DNA of 10,448 nucleotides from Pseudomonadaceae bacterium UBA5811 (GTDB lineage: Bacteria; Pseudomonadota; Gammaproteobacteria; Pseudomonadales; Pseudomonadaceae), in contig DIDB01000086.1 in assembly GCA_002417905.1 (NCBI GenBank), positions 1 to 10,448 on the forward strand, given 5' to 3'. Both the position numbers and the translations under genes were made by a program. Positions 1 to 9,418 of the stretch are shown piece after piece (position 1 is the first letter of the stretch; each line of letters starts with the position of its first letter). The notes below the pieces were generated by a model, which saw nothing but the letters and a program-made list of their open reading frames with translations, was not told the origin of the DNA and did no database searches.

Positions 1-22
1 GCTGCTACTGCTCCTGGGCCTG
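1..22 (+). repeat. Inverted repeat arm A (copy of surA signal-peptide coding DNA at window edge)
   Basis: Bases 1-22 are the exact reverse complement of 1342-1363. Read on the plus strand they match the surA sequence encoding the signal-peptide leucine run, while the real surA lies on the minus strand. The match ends abruptly at position 23. A 22-base perfect match is far beyond chance in 10 kb, even allowing for CTG-rich leucine codons. The likeliest cause is a fold-back or chimeric join at a contig end. Confidence 0.85.
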
Positions 23-106
23 GCGGGCCAGCAGCAGGCACAGGTCCGGCCCGATGCCGGCCGGTTCACCAGGGGTCAGGGCAAAGCGGCAGGGAGGTAC
101 CGTCAT
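1..106 (-). CDS. pdxA: 4-hydroxythreonine-4-phosphate dehydrogenase PdxA, N-terminal fragment (runs off window; in-frame stop near edge)
   Basis: PdxA oxidises 4-phosphohydroxy-L-threonine in the DXP-dependent pyridoxal 5'-phosphate pathway, in the cytoplasm. The ATG at 106-104 overlaps the surA stop as ATGA, the usual coupling in lptD-surA-pdxA operons. The frame reads MTVPPCRFALTPGEPAGIGP followed by DLCLLLAR; the TPGEPAGIGPD block (residues 11-21) is the characteristic PdxA N-terminal motif. After residue 28 the frame reads QAQEQ and meets TAG at positions 7-5. Those last codons lie entirely in a 22-base stretch that is an exact inverted copy of part of surA, so the stop probably reflects a chimeric sequence end rather than a real truncation. 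The identity of residues 1-28 is secure. Whether the genomic gene is intact cannot be seen here; the family is about 330 residues long. Confidence 0.8.
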
Positions 107-1410
107 AGCTTGATATCAACGTAGGCTTCATCACGGATCTGGCGCAGCCAGGACTGCAGCTCCTCGTCAAAGCGGCGGCCACGCAGGATGTTCATGGCCT
201 GCTGGCGGCGGATGTCTTCGCTGCTGTCCGTGGCCCGCCGCCCCAGCACCTGGAGGATGTGCCAGCCATACTGGCTGCGGAAGGGGACCGACAGTTCGCC
301 GCTCGGGGTGTTTTGCATCATCCGCCGGAATTCGGGTACCAGCACCTCCGGGTCGATCCAGTTCAGGTCTCCGCCATTGAGGGCCGAGCCGGGGTCTTCC
401 GAGTAGGCCCCGGCCAGTTCAGTAAAGCTCTCACCGGCCATGATCCGGTCGTAGAGTTTCTGGATCATCTGCCGGGCTTCCTGTTCGGTGCGGACCTCGC
501 TGGGTTTGACCAGGATATGGCGGACATGCACCTCGTCGCGGATCTGTCGCTCGCCGCCATGTTTTTCCAGCAGCTTGATCATGATAAAGCCGGGGGGCGT
601 CCGGACCGGCTCGGTAACGCCTCCCACGGGCAGGTGCTGGACCAGCTCATCAAAAGGAGGGGGCAGCTGGATGGCCTTGCGCCAGCCCATGTCACCGCCC
701 TCCAGCGCGTTTTCACTGGCGGAATGGGCGACGGCCAGCCGGCCAAAGTCCACGCCGTGCCGGGTCTGTTCGTAAAGGCTCATGGCCAGCTGGCCGGCTT
801 TCTGGATGTCAGCAGCACTGGCCGCTTCCTGGACCGGGATCAGGATGTTGGCCAGGTGATACTCTTCGGACATCTGGATCTTGCCCAGATCCGAGGCCAT
901 GAAGTTGCGTATTTCCTGGTCTGAAATCTGGATCCGCTCATTGACCACACCCTGGCGGACCCGGCTGATCAGCATTTCCCGGCGGATCTGCTCGCGGGCT
1001 GCCCGGGTGTCCAGGCCGTCCTGGGCCAGGGCATTCATGAACTGCAGTTCGGTCAGGCCATTGCGCTGGGCAATGTTGCCGATGGCTTCGTTCAGTTCCT
1101 CGTCAGAGATCCGCACGCCAGCCCGGTCAGCCAGCTGCAGCTGCAGGCTTTCGACAATCAGCCGCTCCATGACCTGCTGGAGCAGGACATCTTCCGGAGG
1201 CATCTCTGCGCCACGCTTCTGGATGGTGTTACGGACCTCGCGGATGCGCTGGTCCAGCTGGCTTTTCATGATCACATCGTTGTTGACGATGATGGCAATC
1301 CGGTCCAGGGGGCGGACTTCAGCCTGCAGCGGCAGGGCCAGCAGGCCCAGGAGCAGTAGCAGCCACGGCCAGACCTGGCGGGGCCGGTGGTTAGCGGGCC
1401 TGATCTTCAC
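103..1410 (-). CDS. surA: Periplasmic chaperone / peptidyl-prolyl isomerase SurA
   Basis: SurA carries unfolded outer-membrane proteins, including LptD, across the periplasm to the BAM complex. I chose the GTG at 1410-1408, giving 435 aa (E. coli SurA is 428). It places a basic n-region (MKIRPANHRPRQ), a leucine-rich core (residues 16-26) and a signal-peptidase site after Ala30 at the right distance. The open frame extends upstream to an ATG at 1524 inside lptD, but that would bury the signal peptide about 40 residues deep. Domains: N-terminal chaperone region about 31-180, first parvulin domain about 182-285, second parvulin domain about 292-390 (VRHILVKPSE, then SEDPGSALNGGDLNW), and a C-terminal helix 397-435 that packs on the chaperone core. 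Only a weak AAGG precedes the GTG, so translation is probably coupled to lptD, which it overlaps by 20 bases. The stop overlaps the pdxA ATG. Confidence 0.95.
   Translation of the reverse strand: MKIRPANHRPRQVWPWLLLLLGLLALPLQAEVRPLDRIAIIVNNDVIMKSQLDQRIREVRNTIQKRGAEMPPEDVLLQQVMERLIVESLQLQLADRAGVRISDEELNEAIGNIAQRNGLTELQFMNALAQDGLDTRAAREQIRREMLISRVRQGVVNERIQISDQEIRNFMASDLGKIQMSEEYHLANILIPVQEAASAADIQKAGQLAMSLYEQTRHGVDFGRLAVAHSASENALEGGDMGWRKAIQLPPPFDELVQHLPVGGVTEPVRTPPGFIMIKLLEKHGGERQIRDEVHVRHILVKPSEVRTEQEARQMIQKLYDRIMAGESFTELAGAYSEDPGSALNGGDLNWIDPEVLVPEFRRMMQNTPSGELSVPFRSQYGWHILQVLGRRATDSSEDIRRQQAMNILRGRRFDEELQSWLRQIRDEAYVDIKL
1342..1363 (-). repeat. Inverted repeat arm B, inside surA signal-peptide codons
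   Basis: This is the second arm of the 22-base perfect inverted repeat with positions 1-22. On the minus strand it encodes part of the SurA signal-peptide hydrophobic core. This arm is clearly the original, because it sits in a continuous functional reading frame, whereas the arm at the window edge interrupts pdxA. Confidence 0.85.
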
Positions 1411-4180
1411 GTAAGCGGTAGCCTTGAATGGTCTGGTCAAAGATGGAGTCAGCCTGGGAGCCGATGGCATTGCCCAGTCCCTTGAGGGTAACCTGGAGGA
1501 AGAAGCCGGTATTGCCCTTGTCATTGGAGTTGGGGTTCAGGCTGTAATCCCGGTAGTTGATCCAGTAACGGTTGATGGCCCGCAGTTTCCAGCAGCAGGT
1601 GTCGTATTCAAAGCCGCCATAGGCATCCAGTACCCGGTTGCGGTTGAAGTCATACTGCAGACGGGCGATGGCGCTCCACTGGGGAATCAGCGGCCAGATG
1701 GTGGACATGTCCACCTGCTCGATCTTGTAATAGTCCTTGATGTAGTAAGGGTTTTTGACTTTGTTGCCGCTGCTGTCGGTTACGTAGTTCCCGGTATTGT
1801 TGTCAACCAGGTACTTGGTGCCGTAATCGTCGTTGTACTCCCAGCGCCCGGTGGACTGGTTGAAGCGCATGGTATCCACCCGGTAGCGGAAGCCCAGGTT
1901 GATGATCTTGTTGATGTTTTCTGTCGGCTGGTAGTGGAACATGGTACTGCCGGACAGGATCCGGTGGTTGGCCACATCCCAGTTCAGGTCAGAGGTGAAG
2001 TACCAGTCGCTGGGATGCCGGTACAGGTATTCCATGGCGATGGGCGAGGCTTTCGAGGTGTCCCGGTCCCGCTGGTGATAGTCGATGCCGGGCAGCTCCA
2101 CCTGGCGGTCCCGGAAGTAATAGGTCTGGCCGATACTGAAGGTCTGGCGCTCCAGGCCGTTGCTGTCAATCCAGCGGCTGGTGACGCCCAGTGAGACCTG
2201 GTTGGCATCGGCGATCCGGTCATGGCCGGAGAAGCGGTTGTCACGCCACAGGGAGGAATAGTTGAAGGTGTACTCCCCGGTATCGAACACCGGCTGGTCG
2301 CTCTGGTTTTTCTTGGGCACATAGAGGTAGAACAGCCGGGGCTCCAGGGTTTGCTGGGTATTCTCGCCAAACAGCCGGGTCTGGCGGTCGAAATAGAGGC
2401 CGCTGTCCACGCTGAACATGGGCAGGGCCAGGCTGGGACTTTTCTTGTAATCCTCAAAAGACCAGAGCGTATCCTTGCCAGTCTGGTCCAGATGCACGCT
2501 ATAGCTTGTATAGGAGTACTTGAGGGTGGGTTTCAGGTAACCCCAGGTCCAGTTCAGCGGCAGGCTGACTGTCGGCTCCAGATGGTAACGGTCGGCATCG
2601 GCCCGGGTCAGGCCGCGCAGCTGGTCGTCATACCATTCCTGGGCCACGTTGTTTTCATTGATGAAATAACCGCTGCGCAGGTTGCGCTGGAAACGCACGT
2701 ACTCAGCCCCGTAACTCAGGTTCAGGCCGCCGGGCTGGAACGGCAGGGTGCCGTTCAGGGTCAGCTGGGGCAGCCGGTTGTACGGGGTGATGTCGGAAAT
2801 GGTCGCCCGTTTGTAGGCGTGGGCATTGGCCTGGAGGGTGAACGTGTCGCCCCGGTAGGTCAGGGTGCCGCGCTGGTTCAGCTGGTCGGAGGTGCGGATC
2901 TGCAGGTTGGTGCCCAGATCCCGGAAATAGTAGGGGTCGCTGATGTCCGTGTAATCCACTTCCGCCATCAGCCGGGAGTTCAGCCCGGAGCGGTGCTGCC
3001 AGCTGTACATCCAGCGGGTCTTGTGATAGAGCGACTGGTGTTTCCGCTTGTTGCTGCTGTCACTGATGATGGCTCCACCCACTTGGCCATCGGCGCTTTC
3101 GGTCAGATAGCGGGCCTCACCTTCCATCAGCAGCCCGCGCTTGGCCATGATGGTGGGAAACAGGGTGGCATCAAAGTTGGGGGCTAGGTTGAAGTAGTAG
3201 GGTGCCAGCAGACCGGCACCTCCGGTGGAGCTGGAGCCGAAACTGGGCATCAGGAAGCCGGATTTGCGCCGGTCATCAATCGGGAAACTGAGGTAGGGCG
3301 TATACAGCACCGGTACATCATGCACCCGGATGGTGGCATTGGTGGCGTGGCCATACCCTGCGTTCTGGTCGATGACCACGTTGCTGGCGGCGATATGCCA
3401 GTCGTTGTTGCCTGGGGCACAGCTGGTGTAGGTGCCATCTTTCAGGCGCAGGATCGAGGTTTCTTCCCGCTCGCCATGCCGGGCATTACCCCGGGCGTGG
3501 TTGCTGTGCACCACATACTCCAGGTTGTCGACCTGGACGGCACCGGTATCCAGTTGCAGGTCGGCATGGTCGCCGACCATCAGCAGGTCATTGTCCCGGA
3601 AGCGGACATTGCCGCTCAGCTCACCCCGGTTTTCCAGCTGGTGCAGGCGGGCCTCCTCGGCCTCGACCTGCATGCTGCCCTGACGCATGACCACGCCGCC
3701 AGCCAGTACCGAGTCCTCGGTTTCCTGCTCGTGGCGGGAGGCTTTGGCAGACACATAGATGGGGGCTTCTTTTTTGGGCGTCTGGTCATAGCGGCCCGGA
3801 CGGTCCGGCTCGACATAGCTCCCTTTGCAGTAGGGCGAAATTTCGGCCAGCTGGGCAGCCGTCAGCTTGTCCCGGGGGACCCAGTCCAGGTGGCTGTAAT
3901 CGGTGCTGCGTGATGCCAGCGCCTTGCCTTTGGCATCGGCCACCTGGGTGATCCGGGTACTGTCCGTGCCGCCCGGCTCCAGGGATTCATCGGTTGGCTT
4001 GGGCGGCATCAGGGCTGGCCGGGCCCCCGTGCTGCAGGACCAGCCACCTCCCGCACCGGCCTTGCAGCTGTACTGTTCGGCTGCCAGTACTGTGCCGGCC
4101 AGCACGGACTGCATCGCAAGCAGGCTGCCTGTGAACAGTAGCGGAAACTTCTTGCAAAACAGGAAATGCTTGACGGCCAT
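1391..4180 (-). CDS. lptD: LPS-assembly outer-membrane protein LptD
   Basis: LptD is the outer-membrane beta-barrel that, with the lipoprotein LptE, inserts lipopolysaccharide into the outer leaflet. I chose the ATG at 4180 (929 aa) because MAVKHFLFCKKFPLLFTG matches the Pseudomonas LptD start and gives a signal peptide cut after Ala34 (VLAA before EQYSC). An in-frame ATG at 4216 would add 12 residues. Neither has a clear ribosome site. The OstA/LptA-like jellyroll spans about 140-290 (VSAKASRHEQ, LAGGVVMRQGSMQVEAEEA, LENRGELSGN). The barrel runs from about 292 to the end, opening with YTPYLSFPIDDRRKSGFL. Cys39, Cys254 and the adjacent pair Cys862-Cys863 (EYDTCCWKLR) correspond to the four cysteines of the two interdomain disulfides in E. 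coli; Cys49 and Cys118 are extra. Residues 782-818 form a low-GC Asn/Gly/Tyr-rich loop. The gene heads the lptD-surA-pdxA operon. Confidence 0.97.
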   Translation of the reverse strand: MAVKHFLFCKKFPLLFTGSLLAMQSVLAGTVLAAEQYSCKAGAGGGWSCSTGARPALMPPKPTDESLEPGGTDSTRITQVADAKGKALASRSTDYSHLDWVPRDKLTAAQLAEISPYCKGSYVEPDRPGRYDQTPKKEAPIYVSAKASRHEQETEDSVLAGGVVMRQGSMQVEAEEARLHQLENRGELSGNVRFRDNDLLMVGDHADLQLDTGAVQVDNLEYVVHSNHARGNARHGEREETSILRLKDGTYTSCAPGNNDWHIAASNVVIDQNAGYGHATNATIRVHDVPVLYTPYLSFPIDDRRKSGFLMPSFGSSSTGGAGLLAPYYFNLAPNFDATLFPTIMAKRGLLMEGEARYLTESADGQVGGAIISDSSNKRKHQSLYHKTRWMYSWQHRSGLNSRLMAEVDYTDISDPYYFRDLGTNLQIRTSDQLNQRGTLTYRGDTFTLQANAHAYKRATISDITPYNRLPQLTLNGTLPFQPGGLNLSYGAEYVRFQRNLRSGYFINENNVAQEWYDDQLRGLTRADADRYHLEPTVSLPLNWTWGYLKPTLKYSYTSYSVHLDQTGKDTLWSFEDYKKSPSLALPMFSVDSGLYFDRQTRLFGENTQQTLEPRLFYLYVPKKNQSDQPVFDTGEYTFNYSSLWRDNRFSGHDRIADANQVSLGVTSRWIDSNGLERQTFSIGQTYYFRDRQVELPGIDYHQRDRDTSKASPIAMEYLYRHPSDWYFTSDLNWDVANHRILSGSTMFHYQPTENINKIINLGFRYRVDTMRFNQSTGRWEYNDDYGTKYLVDNNTGNYVTDSSGNKVKNPYYIKDYYKIEQVDMSTIWPLIPQWSAIARLQYDFNRNRVLDAYGGFEYDTCCWKLRAINRYWINYRDYSLNPNSNDKGNTGFFLQVTLKGLGNAIGSQADSIFDQTIQGYRLREDQAR

Positions 4181-4242
4181 AACAGGTTTCAGGGGTCCGG
4201 GCGGGATGCGGGCCATGAGGCGGGCAATCTGCGCGCTGCCAT

Positions 4243-4271
4243 CTCGATAGGCTGCAAAATATCGGGATAAT
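4243..4271 (+). promoter_or_regulatory. Candidate sigma70-type promoter for amgK in the lptD/amgK divergent region
   Basis: In the 134-base gap between lptD and amgK, TCGATA (4243-4248, four of six to TTGACA) lies 17 bases before GATAAT (4266-4271, five of six to TATAAT). The spacing is right and the A/T-rich patch stands out in otherwise GC-rich DNA. It would give a 5' leader of about 35-40 bases before the amgK ATG. This is a consensus match only. Confidence 0.35.
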
Positions 4272-4288
4272 AAAGCATGACCTGTCTA
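4258..4288 (-). promoter_or_regulatory. Weak candidate promoter for the lptD operon
   Basis: On the minus strand TAGACA (4288-4283, five of six to TTGACA) precedes GATATT (4263-4258, four of six to TATAAT). The 19-base spacer is too long to be ideal. The same A/T-rich patch overlaps the amgK candidate, so the two promoters would compete if both are real. I did not see a clear sigmaE site (GGAACTT with TCTGA), although the lptD operon is sigmaE-dependent in E. coli. Confidence 0.2.
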
Positions 4289-4314
4289 TCGGCCAGCGCC
4301 GTGGAGATCCCTGA

Positions 4315-6757
<2,443 letters not shown>

Positions 6758-6760
6758 GGT

Positions 6761-7762
6761 TCAGGGCTGCTGTTCCAGCCAGCTTCTGACCCGGCGTACC
6801 AGCTGCTTCTGGATATAGTCTGCCGGGGCGGTGAGTACCGGCAGGGCTACCTGGGTGTAATGAGGCAGCCGGGCGCGCTGGCTGGCGCTTTCACGCTGTC
6901 CGGCCTGGGCCGGGGCTTCGCCGCGCAGGTAATAGGCATCGACGGTGGGTGTTTTCAGTGAGTCCAGCAGGTCTTCCAGCTCCAGGCTTTCCCCTTCGGG
7001 CTGCCGGACATCCAGCATGATCAGCTGGTCAATTTCTGCCGACTTGCCCCGGGCGAGGTGGCGGGCGGCCCAGTAGGCGCCCGTACCGTGGCCCAGCAGG
7101 ACCAGCCGTCCCAGATGCTGGACCCTGGCAAAGGCCAGGGCGGCCTCGATCCGGGCATCAATCCGCTCTGAATAGCTGGGTGGTCCGGCCGGAGCGGCGG
7201 GAGGGATTTCCGGACTGGCTTCTGCGGGCTCATCCGTGGCGGCCGTGTTTTCTTCCGGTTCAGCCGGGGCCGTTTCGTTTTCTGGCCCGGGGGCATCGGA
7301 GCGGGTGGATTCCTCCTCCGGCAGCTCTGCAGGAACCACAGGTTCGTGCTCCGGTATGGGTGCCCGGACATCGGGCAGCCAGGCCCTGAATGCGGCGGGC
7401 AGACTGGCTGGCTGTGGGTCCGGCATGGTTACGGTCATGCTGCTCCAGCCGTAGCGGGGCATCTCGCGGCGCAGCGGCCCGATGGCATCCGGCCAGTCGG
7501 CGTGTTCACCTTCGCTGGGCAGGATAATGATGGCCCCGGCCGGCCGGGTATCACGGGCCGGCTGCCAGAAGGTGAGGAATTTTTCGCCGGCGCCCAGCAG
7601 CTGCTGGGTCTGGCGCGGGTAGCGCCGCGACAGGTCAAGGGCCTCCAGGTCACTGCGCTGGAACAGGGCAGGATGCCGGACCCGGTCCCGGTCGGGAGTG
7701 GAAGCCCAGACCGGGCTGGTCAGGACCAGCAGCAGTGCAGGCAGCAGGATGTTGAGGGTCAT
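6761..7762 (-). CDS. Secreted DUF3530-type alpha/beta-hydrolase-like protein, function unknown
   Basis: The biochemical function is unknown. I chose the ATG at 7762 (333 aa), preceded by GGAG seven bases upstream; the frame also opens two codons earlier at a TTG. Residues 1-20 form a signal peptide (LNILLPALLLVLTSPVWA), so the protein is exported, probably to the periplasm. It then reads like a DUF3530 protein: RRYPRQTQQLLGAGEKFLTFWQP, then AGAIIILPSEGEHADWPDAIGPLR (about 77-98), and a C-terminal half with LVLLGHGTGAYWAARHL (221-237). The last motif is in the nucleophile-elbow position of an alpha/beta hydrolase, but GHGTG has Gly226 where serine is expected, so classic esterase chemistry is doubtful. 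Residues about 133-195 are a Pro/Glu/Ala-rich, probably disordered linker. The gene is transcribed against djlA and divergently from rpe. The family name is recalled from motif appearance, not searched. Confidence 0.8.
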   Translation of the reverse strand: MTLNILLPALLLVLTSPVWASTPDRDRVRHPALFQRSDLEALDLSRRYPRQTQQLLGAGEKFLTFWQPARDTRPAGAIIILPSEGEHADWPDAIGPLRREMPRYGWSSMTVTMPDPQPASLPAAFRAWLPDVRAPIPEHEPVVPAELPEEESTRSDAPGPENETAPAEPEENTAATDEPAEASPEIPPAAPAGPPSYSERIDARIEAALAFARVQHLGRLVLLGHGTGAYWAARHLARGKSAEIDQLIMLDVRQPEGESLELEDLLDSLKTPTVDAYYLRGEAPAQAGQRESASQRARLPHYTQVALPVLTAPADYIQKQLVRRVRSWLEQQP

Positions 7763-7813
7763 GCACAAACTCCATGGTAAGGCGGTGGTGCGGCGGGGCC
7801 GGCCGGTCCGGGT

Positions 7814-7819
7814 TACACT
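7814..7819 (+). promoter_or_regulatory. Candidate -10 element upstream of rpe
   Basis: TACACT within GGTTACACTAGCGCC lies 33 bases before the rpe ATG and matches TATAAT at four of six positions. No good -35 element is visible at 16-18 bases upstream, where the DNA is GC-rich. The 90-base region 7763-7852 separates the divergent DUF3530 gene and rpe, so a promoter for each must lie here or just inside the genes. Confidence 0.3.
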
Positions 7820-7852
7820 AGCGCCATCTCCTGTACAGCTCAGAGACTCGCC

Positions 7853-8530
7853 ATGCAGCCCTTTGCCATTGCCCCGTCAATCCTGTCTGCCGACTTTGCC
7901 CGCCTTGGGGAGGAAGTTGACCGGGTGCTGGCGGCCGGTGCCGATATCGTCCACTTCGATGTCATGGACAACCATTATGTGCCAAATCTGACCATTGGCC
8001 CCATGGCCTGCAAGGCCCTGCGCCGTTATGGCATTACAGCGCCCATAGATGTACACCTGATGGTCAGCCCGGTGGACCGTCTGATTGGCGATTTTCTGGA
8101 GGCCGGAGCCAGTTACATTACCTTCCATCCCGAGGCCAGCGGGCATATTGACCGTTCGCTGCAGCTGATCCGCTCGGGCGGAGCCCGGGCCGGGCTGGTG
8201 TTCAATCCGGCAACACCACTGGATTACATGAAATATGTGATGGACAAGCTGGATATGGTGCTGCTGATGAGCGTAAATCCGGGGTTTGGCGGTCAGGCTT
8301 TTATTCCGGGTACCCTGGACAAGCTACGGGAGGCGCGTCAGCTGATTGATGCTTCGGGGCGCGAAATCCGTCTGGAAATCGATGGGGGGGTCAATGTGCA
8401 GAATATCCGCCAGATTGCCGGGGCTGGCGCCGATACGTTTGTGGCCGGATCGGCAATTTTTGGCCAGCCGGACTATCCGGCGGTGATTGCAGCCATGCGC
8501 CAGGAGCTGGCCGGAGCGGTTCGTCCATGA
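7853..8530 (+). CDS. rpe: Ribulose-phosphate 3-epimerase
   Basis: Rpe interconverts D-ribulose 5-phosphate and D-xylulose 5-phosphate in the non-oxidative pentose phosphate pathway, in the cytoplasm. The 225-residue protein is a complete TIM barrel and resembles E. coli Rpe (also 225) through most of its length. [16 protein letters not shown] (6-21) opens the barrel. The metal and catalytic residues are visible: His34 and Asp36 in [13 protein letters not shown], His68 in DVHLM, and Asp177 in EIDGGV. The phosphate-binding segments [12 protein letters not shown] (139-150) and AGSAIF (198-203) are intact. A run of seven G (8384-8390) encodes the glycines next to Asp177. The upstream ribosome site is weak (CAGAGA). 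The stop overlaps the gph ATG as ATGA, the usual rpe-gph pairing. Confidence 0.97.
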   Translation: MQPFAIAPSILSADFARLGEEVDRVLAAGADIVHFDVMDNHYVPNLTIGPMACKALRRYGITAPIDVHLMVSPVDRLIGDFLEAGASYITFHPEASGHIDRSLQLIRSGGARAGLVFNPATPLDYMKYVMDKLDMVLLMSVNPGFGGQAFIPGTLDKLREARQLIDASGREIRLEIDGGVNVQNIRQIAGAGADTFVAGSAIFGQPDYPAVIAAMRQELAGAVRP

Positions 8531-9213
8531 TGCCTTTGCAGCAGCTGTTTGGTGGCATCTTGCCGCAACTGGTGATGTTTGACCTTGACGGAACCCTGCT
8601 GGATTCCGTTCCCGATCTGACCGTGGCGGTTGACCAGATGCTGGCCCGGCTGGGCCGCCCGCCCGCTGGAGAGGAGCAGGTCAGGAAATGGGTGGGCAAT
8701 GGCGTTGAGGTGCTGGTCCGACGGGCCCTGGCCGGGCAGCTGGATGCAGACCTTGTCGATCAGGCCGAGGTGGCGCAGGCCCTGCCATGGTTTATGGCTG
8801 CCTACTCCGGCAGCCATGTCCTGACCCGGGTGTATCCGGGGGTGTTGCCCGTGCTGCAGTGGCTTCAGGCCCGGAGCTTGCCCATGGCGCTGATTACCAA
8901 CAAGCCGGAGCAGTTTGTCGGGCCGCTGCTGGAGGAAAAGGGACTGGGCGGCTTTTTTCGCTGGACGGTGGGAGGCGATACCCTGCCGCAGCGCAAACCG
9001 GACCCGGCTGGCCTGCGCCATGTGCTGGCCTGTGCTGGTGTCGCGGCAGAGGCAGCCCTGTTTGTGGGGGACTCGCGTAATGACGTTCTGGCCGCCCGTG
9101 CTGCCGGGGTGCGCTGTGTGGCCATGAGTTACGGCTATAACCACGGCCAGCCGGTGGCAGAGGCGCATCCGGATCTGGTGCTGGACGATTTGCGCCAGCT
9201 GCTGGCCGGTTGA
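8527..9213 (+). CDS. gph: Phosphoglycolate phosphatase (HAD superfamily)
   Basis: Gph removes phosphate from 2-phosphoglycolate, a product of oxidative DNA-damage repair and metabolite damage. The 228-residue protein shows all four HAD motifs: [11 protein letters not shown] with nucleophile Asp19 and acid Asp21, LITNKPE with Thr124, QRKPDP with Lys157, and GDSRND with Asp182 and Asp186. The helical cap lies between about 28 and 100, typical of the C1 cap in Gph. The start is the first of two consecutive ATG codons (8527, 8530); the first overlaps the rpe stop and suggests translational coupling. HAD phosphatases can act on several substrates, but the rpe-gph-trpE position supports Gph. Confidence 0.94.
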   Translation: MMPLQQLFGGILPQLVMFDLDGTLLDSVPDLTVAVDQMLARLGRPPAGEEQVRKWVGNGVEVLVRRALAGQLDADLVDQAEVAQALPWFMAAYSGSHVLTRVYPGVLPVLQWLQARSLPMALITNKPEQFVGPLLEEKGLGGFFRWTVGGDTLPQRKPDPAGLRHVLACAGVAAEAALFVGDSRNDVLAARAAGVRCVAMSYGYNHGQPVAEAHPDLVLDDLRQLLAG

Positions 9214-9418
9214 TTCACTGGCAGGGCTCCGGTAGTGTGGCAAAACCGTCTTTTCTGCCTGGTGAGACTGATCTGTGGCTGTCTCCTGCAACGTCCTGCA
9301 CCCCGTTTCTGGCTTTGTGGCCGGCTGGCGCTGGCGCGTCTGATCCTGTTCTGGCCGGTCTGGTCCGGCGTCTCCGTATCGATCCTTTCCATTCTGACTG
9401 TGTGCCGTGAGGCTGAGC
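9214..9418 (+). promoter_or_regulatory. gph-trpE intergenic leader region (no firm promoter or attenuator seen)
   Basis: This 205-base gap is the longest gene-free stretch here. It ends with a clear ribosome site for trpE (GAGG at 9409-9412, six bases before ATG). trpE is controlled by transcription attenuation in Pseudomonas putida, so a leader would be expected. I see no short ORF with tandem Trp codons and no GC-rich hairpin followed by a T-run. The best local hairpin is GCCGG (9354-9358) pairing with CCGGC (9365-9369) over a six-base loop. The CGGT/ACCG pair before TCTTTT near 9229-9255 is too weak to call a terminator. No good TTGACA/TATAAT pair is visible. A 65-codon open frame crosses the gap (9235-9432) but is not supported. 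Confidence 0.3.

Noticed and set aside
2222..3187. 321-codon plus-strand open frame inside lptD
   Set aside because: It is antisense to the LptD barrel codons. The Val/Gly/Gln-rich translation has no domain and looks like a shadow frame.
7180..7454. Small plus-strand open frames opposite the DUF3530 linker
   Set aside because: They are antisense to the Pro/Glu/Ala-rich codons. The linker composition keeps other frames open, and no start signal or motif was seen.
9354..9369. GCCGG/CCGGC hairpin considered as a terminator or attenuator
   Set aside because: The stem is only five base pairs and no T-run follows it.
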